The notes below the pieces were generated by a model that was not told the DNA's origin, searched no databases, and saw only the letters and a program-made list of their open reading frames with translations. A program made the translations under genes and the position numbers. From positions 62,001 to 126,000 of the forward strand of contig CAVWCL010000001.1 of the NCBI GenBank assembly GCA_963753485.1: a DNA stretch of 64,000 nucleotides, read 5' to 3'. Shown here one piece after another: positions 43,933 through 51,820 of the stretch (positions are counted from its first letter, which is position 1; each line of letters opens with the position of its first letter). The stretch comes from CAWDLX01 sp963753485 (GTDB lineage Bacteria > Actinomycetota > Actinomycetes > Mycobacteriales > Micromonosporaceae).

Positions 43933-43974
43933 GTTCGCGCTGCGGTGCTCGCACCCGCTCGCTCCTCGCGTTCA
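43933..43974 (-). repeat. 42-bp stop-attached repeat, copy 2
   Basis: Differs at two positions from the copy at 42742-42783 and likewise begins with the TGA of the upstream gene, here the nucleotide-sugar epimerase. About 1.2 kb separates the copies, in direct orientation. Confidence 0.85.
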
Positions 43975-44997
43975 CAGTCGGTCGGCGTGCACCGCCTCGG
44001 TCACCCAGGGGATCACCTCGTCGAGCATCGCGTCGAGGGTCGTGGTCGCCTCGAAGCCGAGCACCTCCCGGGCCTTGGTCACGTCGGGCACCCGCTTCTG
44101 CACGTCGTACTCGTACCCGGGATCGCTGACCACCGAGAAGGGCGCATCCGGACCCTTGATCTTGCGCCAGATCAGCTCGGCCAGCTCCAGCACCGTGGTC
44201 GACTGCTCGGTGGAGATGTTGAAGTCCTCGTTGACCGCCTTGTCGTGCTCCATCGCCACCACGATGCCCCGCGCCAGATCGCCGCCGTAGGTGTAGTGGC
44301 GCACCTGGTTGCCCTCGCCGAGGATGTGCAGCGGGTCCTGTCCCTTGACCACCTTCTGCACCAGGTCGGGGACGACGTGCGACATGGCGAGGGTCACGTT
44401 GCCGGAGAGCACCTCCACGTCGCCGAGCGCCCGGCCCTCGCCCACGCCCACGCAGTTGAACGGTCGCACGATCGTGTACGGGAGCTGGTACTGATCCCAG
44501 GCCGCGCGCGCGTAGTACTCGACCGCGAGCTTCTGGAACCCGTACGAGGAGAGTGGTGGCGGAATGCGCCGCTCGTCGCCCTCTCGCGAGGGCCAGTGGG
44601 TGGTCGACTCGAAGACCATCGACGACGACAGGTAGGTGACCTTGCGCAGCCGACCGTGGCGCAGCGCCTCGATCGCGGCGTCGCAGGAGGCCGCCATGAT
44701 CCGCTCGTTGGTGGCGAGCAGGTCATAGGCGTACGCGTGGAAGTAGGAGATCCCGCCGATCATCGCGGCGCCGGCGATGAAGTGGTCGCAGTCGGTGAGC
44801 AGCTTGGTCAGCAACTCGACGTCGCGGGCGTCGCCCTCGACGAAGTGGTAGCGGGGGTCGGTATCGTACGAGTGCGCCACCGGTCCGTACTTGGAGAAGT
44901 TGTCCACGCCCACCACCTGGTGGCCGCGGGTGAGCAGCTCCTCGACCACGTACCCGCCGATGAACCCGGCCGACCCGGTGATGAGAACCTTCGCCAC
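43972..44997 (-). CDS. NAD-dependent nucleotide-sugar epimerase/dehydratase
   Basis: An extended SDR protein of 341 residues. The N-terminal NAD loop is ITGSAGFIGGYVVEEL; the catalytic Tyr-Lys pair is in SSYGFQKLAVEYY, and the Ser site is YLSSSMVFE. IVRPFNCVGVGE and NISTEQSTTVLELAELI are typical of sugar-nucleotide epimerases or 4,6-dehydratases. GTG at 44997 follows GAGGAAATCC. Third gene of a cassette with a GT2 transferase and a sugar dehydrogenase; it probably supplies a modified NDP-sugar. The product sugar cannot be deduced. Confidence 0.88.
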   Translation of the reverse strand: MAKVLITGSAGFIGGYVVEELLTRGHQVVGVDNFSKYGPVAHSYDTDPRYHFVEGDARDVELLTKLLTDCDHFIAGAAMIGGISYFHAYAYDLLATNERIMAASCDAAIEALRHGRLRKVTYLSSSMVFESTTHWPSREGDERRIPPPLSSYGFQKLAVEYYARAAWDQYQLPYTIVRPFNCVGVGEGRALGDVEVLSGNVTLAMSHVVPDLVQKVVKGQDPLHILGEGNQVRHYTYGGDLARGIVVAMEHDKAVNEDFNISTEQSTTVLELAELIWRKIKGPDAPFSVVSDPGYEYDVQKRVPDVTKAREVLGFEATTTLDAMLDEVIPWVTEAVHADRL

Positions 44998-45018
44998 GGA
45001 TTTCCTCGCTTCTGCGCT

Positions 45019-45068
45019 ACCTGCTGCCTTTGTCGACCTGCTGCCGTTGTGACCTGCTGCCCTTGTCG
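45019..45068 (-). repeat. Triple 16-17-bp repeat between two genes
   Basis: Three direct copies starting ACCTGCTGCC (45019, 45036, 45052) fill most of the 92-base gap before the epimerase gene. No hairpin is obvious. It may be a slippage product. Confidence 0.8.
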
Positions 45069-45089
45069 ACGATGGACGGTACCCGACGG

Positions 45090-45851
45090 CTACCGGGAGG
45101 CGCGGCGCGCCCGCCGGGCCCGCCAGCGGTCGAGTTCGGCCGCTGTCATCCGGCGACCGTAGGCGAAGCGGTACCAGCGCAGGTACGCCGGCAACCACTT
45201 CGAAATCTTGAAGTTGGACACCCCGAACGCCCGGTCGAGCCAGATCGTGGGTATCTCGGCGACCGGCCGGCGCAGCCGGCGAGCCTTCGCGGTCAGCTCG
45301 AGCCCGATCTCGAAGCCGGCCCGGCTGTCGATGCCCACCTCACGGACGAACTCGGTCGAGTACGCCTTGAAGCTGTTGGTGGCATCCCGGGTGCCGGCCC
45401 GGGTGAACGTGTGCAGGGAGCGCCCGGCCAGCCGGGAGAGTTTCCCCTTCAGCCAGGGGCCGCCGACCTGCTGGCCACCCGGCATGTAGCGCGACGCCGC
45501 CGCGACCACGACACCGCGCTCGACCAGCCGGGCCAGGTCGTCGATCTGGCGGGGGTCGTCCGAGCCGTCGGCCATGGTCACCACGGCCACCCGGGCCCGG
45601 GCCGCGTCGATGCCGAACCGGATCGCATTCGCCGGACCCGCCCCGTACGTGTTGAGTACCGGCCGCACCCGCGGGTCGGACTCGGCCACCTTGCGGGCGT
45701 ACGGGACGGTGGTGTCGTCGGGCGTGTCGTGCACGACCAGCACCTCGCTCGGGAGCTGGACCTCCCGCAGGATGCGCTCCAGGCACGCGACGATCGCGCT
45801 GCCCTCGTTGTAGACCGGGATCACGACACTGACCGCTACCTCGGGCTGCAT
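45090..45851 (-). CDS. GT2 family glycosyltransferase
   Basis: A 253-residue inverting GT-A transferase, similar to dolichol-phosphate mannose synthase. It starts SVVIPVYNEGSAIVACLERI; VVTMADGSDDPRQI is the DxD-region equivalent and SRYMPGGQQVGGPWLKGKLSRLAG the acceptor loop. FKISKWLPAYLRWYRF near the end is amphipathic and may touch the membrane; there is no true membrane helix. Its ATG overlaps the dehydrogenase stop as TGATG. Likely transfers a sugar from an NDP donor made by its neighbours to a lipid or glycan carrier. Confidence 0.88.
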   Translation of the reverse strand: MQPEVAVSVVIPVYNEGSAIVACLERILREVQLPSEVLVVHDTPDDTTVPYARKVAESDPRVRPVLNTYGAGPANAIRFGIDAARARVAVVTMADGSDDPRQIDDLARLVERGVVVAAASRYMPGGQQVGGPWLKGKLSRLAGRSLHTFTRAGTRDATNSFKAYSTEFVREVGIDSRAGFEIGLELTAKARRLRRPVAEIPTIWLDRAFGVSNFKISKWLPAYLRWYRFAYGRRMTAAELDRWRARRARRASR

Positions 45852-47068
45852 CAGATCAGCACCCCCCGCCCGGTGATGCCCCAGACGTCGGCCACCGGCA
45901 CCGTCGTCTCCAGATCGCGGTACTCCGGGTGCGGAGCGCCGATGATGACCAGGTCCGACCGGTCCAGCACCTCGCCCAGCGGGAGCAGCCGGTCGTCAAC
46001 CACGTACGGGTCGGTGCACAGCGTCTCCTTCGCCTTCAGCAGGAGGATCTTGCGTAGCTTGTAGGCGAGGCTCTCCCGGGGGTCGTCGCTGCTGGCCTTG
46101 AACGCCATCCCGAGTACGCCGACCGTGAACTCGGAGAGATCGTAGCGGGCCTCCAATTTGGACACCAGGTACAGGGGCAGGCCCTCGTTGATGAGCATGG
46201 CGGAGTGGCCGAGCACGAAGTTGTTGTTGTTGAACGCCGCCAGCTGCATGGTGTCCTTGAACAGGCACGGTCCGGCGGCGAAGCCCGGGCCGGGCATGTC
46301 GGCCGCCCTCGGGTAGCCGTGGGTGATGGCGTGGCGGACCCGCTCGAAGTCGAGGCCGAAGTCGTTGGCCATCATCCAGAACTGGTTCGCCGCGGCGAAC
46401 TTGATGTAGCGCCAGGTGTTGGTGAAGAGCTTGGCCAGCTCCGCCTCCTCCGGGCTGAGCAGCACGATCTCGTCGGTGAGCACGCGGAACAGCTTCTCCG
46501 CCCGGCTCAGCGCGGCATCGGTACGGCCGGACACGATCTGCGGCAGACCGAACAGCTCGGTCATCGCGCGACCCTCGGCGATGCGTTCGGGGCAGAACGC
46601 GAGGTCGACCTGCAGGTGGTGGCGGGCGAGCAACCGCTCGGTGAGCGCGGTGACCCCGGGGTGCACCGTGCTGCGCAGCACCAGGAGCTGGCCGTCCTGC
46701 AGGTGCTCGGCGCAGCGCTCGATCGCCTGCGGCACCGCGGCCAGGTTGGGGTTCAGGTGCTCGTCGACCGGGGTGCCGACGACCACCACGATGTGCTCGG
46801 CGGTCCGTACGCTCGCCGGATCGGTGCTGGCGACCAGCCGCCCCTCCCGCACGGCGGTGGCCAGCGGCTCCGCCGCGCCCTCCTCGGCGAACGGCAGCCG
46901 GCCATCGTTGATCACCTGAACCGCGGCCGCGTTGATGTCGTAGAGCGTGACCGCCAGGCCGCGCGCGGCGAAGGCGATGCCGAGCGGAAGGCCAACCCGC
47001 CCACATCCTCCGATAATCACCACATCCCGGTCGAAAAGTCCCCGCGCGGTGCCGTCCGGCATCATCAC
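45851..47068 (-). CDS. Nucleotide-sugar dehydrogenase (UDP-ManNAcA/UDP-Glc type)
   Basis: A 405-residue UDP-glucose/GDP-mannose dehydrogenase family enzyme, which oxidises the C6 hydroxyl of an NDP-sugar to an uronate in two NAD steps. VVIIGGCGRVGLPLGIAFA is the NAD loop, FCPERIAEGRAMTEL the substrate block, and PGFAAGPCLFKDT contains the catalytic Cys. The WecC-like FCPERIAEG favours an N-acetylhexosamine substrate, though not firmly. Start ATG ATG ATG follows GAGAGGGAGTG. First gene of the sugar cassette. Confidence 0.9.
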   Translation of the reverse strand: MMMPDGTARGLFDRDVVIIGGCGRVGLPLGIAFAARGLAVTLYDINAAAVQVINDGRLPFAEEGAAEPLATAVREGRLVASTDPASVRTAEHIVVVVGTPVDEHLNPNLAAVPQAIERCAEHLQDGQLLVLRSTVHPGVTALTERLLARHHLQVDLAFCPERIAEGRAMTELFGLPQIVSGRTDAALSRAEKLFRVLTDEIVLLSPEEAELAKLFTNTWRYIKFAAANQFWMMANDFGLDFERVRHAITHGYPRAADMPGPGFAAGPCLFKDTMQLAAFNNNNFVLGHSAMLINEGLPLYLVSKLEARYDLSEFTVGVLGMAFKASSDDPRESLAYKLRKILLLKAKETLCTDPYVVDDRLLPLGEVLDRSDLVIIGAPHPEYRDLETTVPVADVWGITGRGVLI

Positions 47069-47250
47069 TCCCTCTCGTCGCGTCCGCCACGCCGGAATGA
47101 GAGGCAGACCGGCCGCGTCCGCGTGCGTCAGGATAGCGACTCCAGAGCCCCGCCCGGATGCCCCGAGCGCGGCGTGTCACACCTCCGACACGAGCCTTCC
47201 AGGCTCGGGGCGAAGATGCCCGGTGGACGGGTGGCTGACATCGTGAATGG

Positions 47251-47335
47251 ATGCGCGTGGTCGCAGTCGCCGGTGCGGCGCCAGGAATCGGCAAGTCCAC
47301 GCTGTGCACGGCGTTGGCGGCCTGGCTCGCCGCCT
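47251..47335 (+). pseudogene. 5' remnant of a P-loop ATPase/kinase gene
   Basis: Twenty-eight codons starting MRVVAVAGAAPGIGKSTLCT keep an excellent Walker A motif (GAAPGIGKST) and the following helix, then coding character stops abruptly at a base that abuts the stop codon of the secreted-protein gene on the other strand. The rest of the kinase is missing. This looks like a deletion or insertion breakpoint. A hairpin CGAGCC/GGCTCG lies 50 bases upstream. Confidence 0.6.
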
Positions 47336-47687
47336 ACTTCAGACAGACCGCAAATGCCCAGACGTCGATGGGAAAGGCCGTGTCATTGATGATCTCGACC
47401 AGCCAGGTGGTCTTGTTGAGCGGCGCGTTGACGTAGACTTTGTCGTTGAAGCCGATGCTGCCGACCTGGTAGCCGCCGCCGCTGACCAACTCGTCGCGGT
47501 TGCACGGCGCCTGCACCTCGAACGTGGTGTGGGCTGGCGCCACCGAGTGCACGGTGACGATCCGTTGGCTGGATACGGCCGCTTGGGCGGCCGTGGGCAC
47601 GACGATGGCGACCGTGATCGCGATCGCGGCGGCGACGGCGCCCACCCCGATTGTCGCCCAGAGCGCTGCAAACCGTTTGCTGTTCAT
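47334..47687 (-). CDS. Small secreted protein, unknown function
   Basis: A 117-residue precursor. The N-terminus MNSKRFAALW is followed by a long hydrophobic stretch and a likely signal peptidase site after PTAAQA. The mature part of about 80 residues has two Cys (APCNRDELVSGGGYQVG and WAFAVCLK), suggesting one disulfide and a compact beta domain. ATG at 47687 follows CGGAGGCAGCC. Not recognised as a known family. Its stop TAG lies exactly at the break of the kinase remnant. Confidence 0.7.
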   Translation of the reverse strand: MNSKRFAALWATIGVGAVAAAIAITVAIVVPTAAQAAVSSQRIVTVHSVAPAHTTFEVQAPCNRDELVSGGGYQVGSIGFNDKVYVNAPLNKTTWLVEIINDTAFPIDVWAFAVCLK

Positions 47688-47978
47688 GGCTGCCTCCGAT
47701 GACAGGTGCTGGCTTGTGGCCCCGAGTACAGCCGTCGACCGCGGTGCCCACCGCTGTCGGTCGGCAACCGGACTCAACGCCGTAAGCCCGCGGGCGCACA
47801 GACCGCCTGCTCCGGGTCAGCCAAGGAGTCGTCGGCCGGCCGACGGTGGCGAGCTTCGATCTCAACCAGGCCCTCGACACGTTCAACACCACGGCAAGCG
47901 TCAGGGGGCCTGGGCCATGCCGTAGAACGCCCCTTCGCCGCGACATTGGCGACGTCTTTCATCCCGGCTTTCATGATC

Positions 47979-48356
47979 TCAGTCGTCATGCTCCCCGGCG
48001 AGCGGGGTCGGGACCGTGCGGGGCGACGTACGTAGGTCGATCACCGGCGGATGACCGGCCACCGCCTCGACGTCGTCAGTCGCGGCCCGCCGCTGACAAG
48101 GTACCCGGTCCGGCGCCGCGTAACGTTCTCCCCCGCTCCGAGGCGCCTGACCGCGTTCCGCGCGACGACGCAATCCATGGCGCAGGCTGCGCCGCGTGAT
48201 GTCGACACCCACGGCCAGCGCAGCACCGCCGGCTGCCTTCGCCAATTCCTCCTGGTCGAGCGACGCCAGTCCGAGGCAGAACACCATCAGCAGCGCGTCG
48301 AGCACGACCAATACGAGTATCGTCGCGATTGACAGCTGGCTGGGATCGGCATGCAT
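47979..48356 (-). CDS. Small single-pass membrane protein
   Basis: A 125-residue protein with one strong membrane helix near the N-terminus (ATILVLVVLDALLMVFCLG), followed by a helical stretch QEELAKAAGGAALAVGVDIT and a basic, then Pro-rich tail. ATG at 48356 lies 19 bases after a 30-codon ORF, with GAGGTGG and GGGAG between. An upstream in-frame GTG at 48416 is possible. No family recognised. Codon use is less GC-biased than in core genes. Confidence 0.5.
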   Translation of the reverse strand: MHADPSQLSIATILVLVVLDALLMVFCLGLASLDQEELAKAAGGAALAVGVDITRRSLRHGLRRRAERGQAPRSGGERYAAPDRVPCQRRAATDDVEAVAGHPPVIDLRTSPRTVPTPLAGEHDD

Positions 48357-48375
48357 ACTCCCAGCCGATTCCACC

Positions 48376-48468
48376 TCATGCCGATCGCGTGTTGTCTTGC
48401 GGACGTACTTTGCCACGGAACACCGCCTTCGCCAAGTCGAAGAGCTTGAGCTCGCCGGCCGTCACCAT
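48376..48468 (-). CDS. 30-codon basic ORF upstream of the membrane protein
   Basis: The frame MVTAGELKLFDLAKAVFRGK continues for ten more residues, ending NTRSA. It has no clear Shine-Dalgarno sequence; AATACT a few bases upstream could be a -10 for a leaderless transcript. It ends 19 bases before the next ATG. The hydrophobic-basic helix pattern looks coding, but evidence is composition only. Confidence 0.35.
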   Translation of the reverse strand: MVTAGELKLFDLAKAVFRGKVRPQDNTRSA

Positions 48469-49187
48469 TGGAAGTATTGAACGAGTCTCGTTAGCCCACG
48501 TCAGGGCCGCGCCCTACCCGGGATCCTTTCATACCGCTCGCGAACCGCCCACAAGAATTCGTGCCTGGGCCAGAATTCGACGACTCGACGGCAGAACGCG
48601 ACGGCGCGGGTCGCGTCTCGAAACTAGTCGGCGTAGCAATTCGCGACCGACGGTTTGACCGTCGCCTTGGCGCAACATCGGCGACGTCACACGCGCGCCG
48701 CGAGCGAACCGACCGCATTGCGAGATTGAGCAACTTGTAATCGCCAATCTCGCAATCCGCGGCACGCCTTTTAGCAACCCACTACCTGCGGGCCCGCTGG
48801 AAACGGACGCAGAGCGCGCAAGCCGCGACACGCACGAGTGCGAATCGCCTACCCCATTTGCCGACATCACGATCAGCTCGACGCGGGATTGCCGTACTGC
48901 AGTCTGGCTGGTCGCAGCCGCTGCGTGCCGAATACAGACCGCGACTCTGGGACAACGGTGCGTCAACGACTCTAGCTTGTGCGCCGTCGGCCGCAACGCC
49001 CGACAGGAGAAGGATTTTGGAGACCTCTGGGTCCCTTGCTGGTCGCCGGCCGGGCGCACACACTGATCCACGCAGACAGCCACCGACCAGCCAGCGCGGG
49101 CACGCCGCGCGTCCGCACAGGTCTGACGGCTCACCCCGGTTCAGTGAATCTTGCGTAGCTGGGCACCAGCGGAGGCGGCCAGTGCCC
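48469..49187. other. Non-coding or degraded stretch with inverted repeats
   Basis: About 720 bases of lower GC content with no recognisable gene. Perfect inverted repeats are CGACGGT-TTG-ACCGTCG (48648-48664) and ATTGCGAGATTG/CAATCTCGCAAT (48717-48756, 16-base loop). One long minus-strand frame has mixed third-position bases and no family features, so it is not called. Confidence 0.5.
48717..48756. repeat. 12-bp perfect inverted repeat
   Basis: ATTGCGAGATTG and its exact complement flank 16 bases. It could be a regulator site, a terminator, or an end of a decayed element. Confidence 0.6.
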
Positions 49188-50057
49188 TCATGATCTCGGT
49201 TGGTCGATGTAGGCCAACGCCGTGTCTATCGCTGCCAGCGCGTTCTCGGCCGGGGCCGTCTGCTGTAACAGGTAGAAATCCGACTGGTATTTGGCTGGCT
49301 CGAGATGCGTATTGCTCTCCCTAATGATGTGCTCCCCCTCCGGACTCTCCAGGTAAAGCACCGTTCCGACAACGTCGAGGTCAGAGTCAAACAAGACGAA
49401 TGGCTCTCGCCAATGGGGGTAGAGTCCAATATGGAAGGGCATGACGTGGAGGCCAACGTTGGGCGCTGTCGCCATCTCTTTAAGATGCTCCAACTGGCGG
49501 CGCATGATACTTGGGCCACCCACTTGCCGGTAGAGGACAGCCTCATCGATAACGAAACTCGCCCTCGTCGGACGGCCGTCCCGAAACTGTTCCTGCCGTT
49601 CCTTTCGCAGCTGCGCGAGCGCGGCAACGTTCTTGCTTTCGGCGAGAGCTTGGAGGACTTCCTTGGAGTATTCAGCGGTCTGCAGGAGCCCCGGCATCAG
49701 GAACGGCTCGAAGTTATGCATTGTCTTCGCCTGGGACTCGTGCGCCAGGAATGTCCTGAACTCGCGCGAGATGACCTGCTGGTACTTCTGCCACCGGCCG
49801 GACCGCGACCTGCTGACCCGTGCCCGGTCGATCCACTCCGGCCAGGCATCGCTTGGCACCCCGTAGGCTTCCAGCAGAAACCTGAGGTCATTCACCTCGA
49901 CGGCGGTCTCGCCGCTCTCGATACGGGCCAGCTTAAATGACGTGATATTCGCGGTTTGAGCGGCTGTGACCTGCGTCATCCCACTTTCCTCGCGAAGCCT
50001 ACGCAGGTACGTGCGTATCTGACGGCGGGCCACGAATGGATCCTCATCTGGCGGCAT
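49188..50057 (-). CDS. XRE-type regulator with DUF5753 domain
   Basis: A 289-residue protein. The N-terminal helix-turn-helix is RRLREESGMTQVTAAQTANI with TSFKLARIESGE. The DUF5753 domain follows, with FEPFLMPGLLQTAEYSKEVL, RKERQEQF, VLYRQVGG and the motif VGLHVMPFHIGLYP. Such WhiJ-like regulators normally sit beside a DUF397 gene; the nearest is 1.4 kb away on the other strand. The gene is clearly less GC-rich than core genes, in line with horizontal transfer. Its targets are unknown. Confidence 0.92.
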   Translation of the reverse strand: MPPDEDPFVARRQIRTYLRRLREESGMTQVTAAQTANITSFKLARIESGETAVEVNDLRFLLEAYGVPSDAWPEWIDRARVSRSRSGRWQKYQQVISREFRTFLAHESQAKTMHNFEPFLMPGLLQTAEYSKEVLQALAESKNVAALAQLRKERQEQFRDGRPTRASFVIDEAVLYRQVGGPSIMRRQLEHLKEMATAPNVGLHVMPFHIGLYPHWREPFVLFDSDLDVVGTVLYLESPEGEHIIRESNTHLEPAKYQSDFYLLQQTAPAENALAAIDTALAYIDQPRS

Positions 50058-50521
50058 GCTCGTCGCTCCTGCCTCAACGGGCTCGCTCGCAGGGTGCTGC
50101 GTGGCGGACTACGACTGACAAAATGCTCCCTAGCAGAATGCCCGATGCAGCTGACGGTAGCCAGAGTGCAAGCGCTCCCACGTACGTGGGTGTCCGGATT
50201 TGTGAGGTTAGTCCAGCCGTTTGGCCGGTGTGGATCGTCGATAGACGACTCGCTTCCAGATTTGATTCGAGCTGCCCACCTAGATCACCGAATGAACGCG
50301 GGTAATTGAATGATCTGCGCAGTCGGCTGTGTCACCGGATGTGGGCCGTCCGTACGCCGCGCGCCAGTCTCTCGCCAACTGATTCGAACCACTAGGACGA
50401 CGGCACGATCCGACCCAAACGGTAGACTCCTGACTGTGAATGTGTTACTAATCTGCATAGAGGCCAATGTGGACGCAGGGCAACCGGTAGCTTGGTCCCG
50501 GTGGGGGGAGCTGGTAGGACC
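50058..50521. promoter_or_regulatory. Divergent promoter region between XRE and CBS genes
   Basis: A 464-base gap of mixed composition. ACGTACGT (50180) and TCGTCGATAGACGA (50228-50241, TCGTC/GACGA arms) are small palindromes and operator candidates. TAGACT and TAATCT near 50423-50455 could be -10 hexamers for the CBS gene. No gene was found. Confidence 0.35.
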
Positions 50522-50956
50522 ATGATATTCGTGAAGGACATTCTGCTGCGCAAGGGCGCCTCGGTGCTCACCGTGGCGCCTACCGCGACCGTGGCCGAGG
50601 TCGTCGACCAACTTGGTGATCACAATATAGGGGCGCTTGTCGTCTCAGTCGACGGTGTCGTGGTGTCCGGAATCGTTTCTGAGCGCGACGTGGTACGCGG
50701 TCTCCGAACGGACGGTGCGCTCATGGAGCGACCAGTCGCGACTATCATGACGACACAGGTGATCTTTGGATCCGCCCTCGATCCCATCGACCGCGCAATG
50801 CGTCTGATGTCCGAGCATGACATACGGCATCTTCCGATAGGTTCCAGCGATCAGCTGGGGGGCATCATCAGCATCGGTGATGTTGTGAGGAGTCGGATCG
50901 GTCAACTCGAGATGGATCAAGAGCGCCTCTTACTGTATATCAATGCTGGCGGATGA
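50522..50956 (+). CDS. CBS-domain pair protein
   Basis: A 144-residue stand-alone CBS-pair protein, similar in architecture to mycobacterial Hrp1. Two CBS motifs: VLTVAPTATVAEVVDQLGDH with IGALVVSVDGVVVSGIVSERDVVRGL, and VIFGSALDPIDRAMRLMSEHDIRHLPI with GGIISIGDVVRSRI. Such Bateman modules bind adenosine nucleotides. ATG at 50522 follows TAGGACC; an in-frame start 30 bases earlier is less likely. Cytoplasmic; partner unknown. Confidence 0.9.
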   Translation: MIFVKDILLRKGASVLTVAPTATVAEVVDQLGDHNIGALVVSVDGVVVSGIVSERDVVRGLRTDGALMERPVATIMTTQVIFGSALDPIDRAMRLMSEHDIRHLPIGSSDQLGGIISIGDVVRSRIGQLEMDQERLLLYINAGG

Positions 50957-51479
50957 TCTGGACCAGATGGCTGGTGCTGTGGCATCTTCGGCTGCCGTCA
51001 GGCGGAGCGAGCGGGACGCAGTGATGCTTTCCCCGCCGTCACAGACCCTCGGCGCCTCCCGAACGGCGGGCTGGGCGCGTTGGCCGGACCTGCCACGTCA
51101 AACGATTGAGTGACCGGTGCCGCGGTGCTCGGTCCTTACCGACGCCGTCGATCTTGGTTGGTTCCCAGGCACGCCGGATGGGCGTTATAGGGCTCCGGTG
51201 CGGGTGCCCCTGGCGCGAGCCTATGATCAGCACCGAAAGATTGCGAGTCCAGCTTCGGTCGTGTGGGAGGCTCGGTGCAGGTGCGACCCGGGACGGATGC
51301 TGTCGGCGTAGAAAGGCGCTGACACATGCTCTACACGCGATGGCGGCTGGGGTCCTTTGCGGTTGCTGAGACCAAGGTAACGACGCCTAGGGCGGCCGGC
51401 GGATCCTTTGGAGGTACGTCTGTGGCGCAGCATGGCGCCGGGCCCAGTGGGAGGGGATGCGGTCGGAGGGGTGGAGACG
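50957..51479. other. Region upstream of the second DUF397 gene
   Basis: No gene recognised in 523 bases. A 64-codon plus-strand frame from 51117 has no ribosome binding site and no family features. The last 60 bases hold GGAGGGG and are the probable leader of the DUF397 gene. Confidence 0.4.
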
Positions 51480-51686
51480 ATGATTGCCATTGATCGAGAC
51501 AAGTTGAGCTGGCGAAAGTCAACCCGCAGCGGCGACGGCAACTGCGTCCAGGTGGCTGTCGTCGACGGCATCGTGCTCATGCGGAACTCGAGGAATCCGG
51601 ACGGTGAGTTGTTGGCGTACACGCCAAGCGAATGGCACGCATTCCTCGATGGGGCAAAGCGCGGGGAGTTCGACGATCTGACATAG
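51480..51686 (+). CDS. DUF397 domain protein
   Basis: Sixty-eight residues with the DUF397 pattern LSWRKSTRSGDGNCVQVAVV, VLMRNSRNPDGELL and the acidic end GEFDDLT. Paralogue of the protein at 8379-8615. The nearest XRE-DUF5753 gene is divergent and separated by the CBS gene, so the usual pair is split. The ATG follows GGGGTGGAGACG. Confidence 0.88.
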   Translation: MIAIDRDKLSWRKSTRSGDGNCVQVAVVDGIVLMRNSRNPDGELLAYTPSEWHAFLDGAKRGEFDDLT

Positions 51687-51820
51687 TGGCACACGGGTTG
51701 ACCAGCTCGAGGCTACCGGGCTGGCATTGGTCCGGGGTGGCCGTCCGGGTGGACGAGTGTCAGGGAGTCGTTAGCCACGTCGTCACCGGCCCGGGCTTGC
51801 GGGATGGCGCCGCCAGCCCG

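Noticed and set aside
48529..49134. 201-codon minus-strand frame in the gene-poor part of the accessory block
   Set aside because: Third codon positions are not GC-biased, many Cys/Ser/Arg residues, no motif, no clear ribosome site. Kept only as part of the unassigned stretch.
50381..50390. GATTCGAACC, resembling a tRNA T-arm on the minus strand
   Set aside because: Flanking bases do not form a T-stem, acceptor stem or anticodon arm, so no tRNA or tRNA-derived attachment site can be supported.
51117..51311. 64-codon plus-strand frame between CBS and DUF397 genes
   Set aside because: No Shine-Dalgarno sequence, no homology recognised and no coupling with a neighbour.
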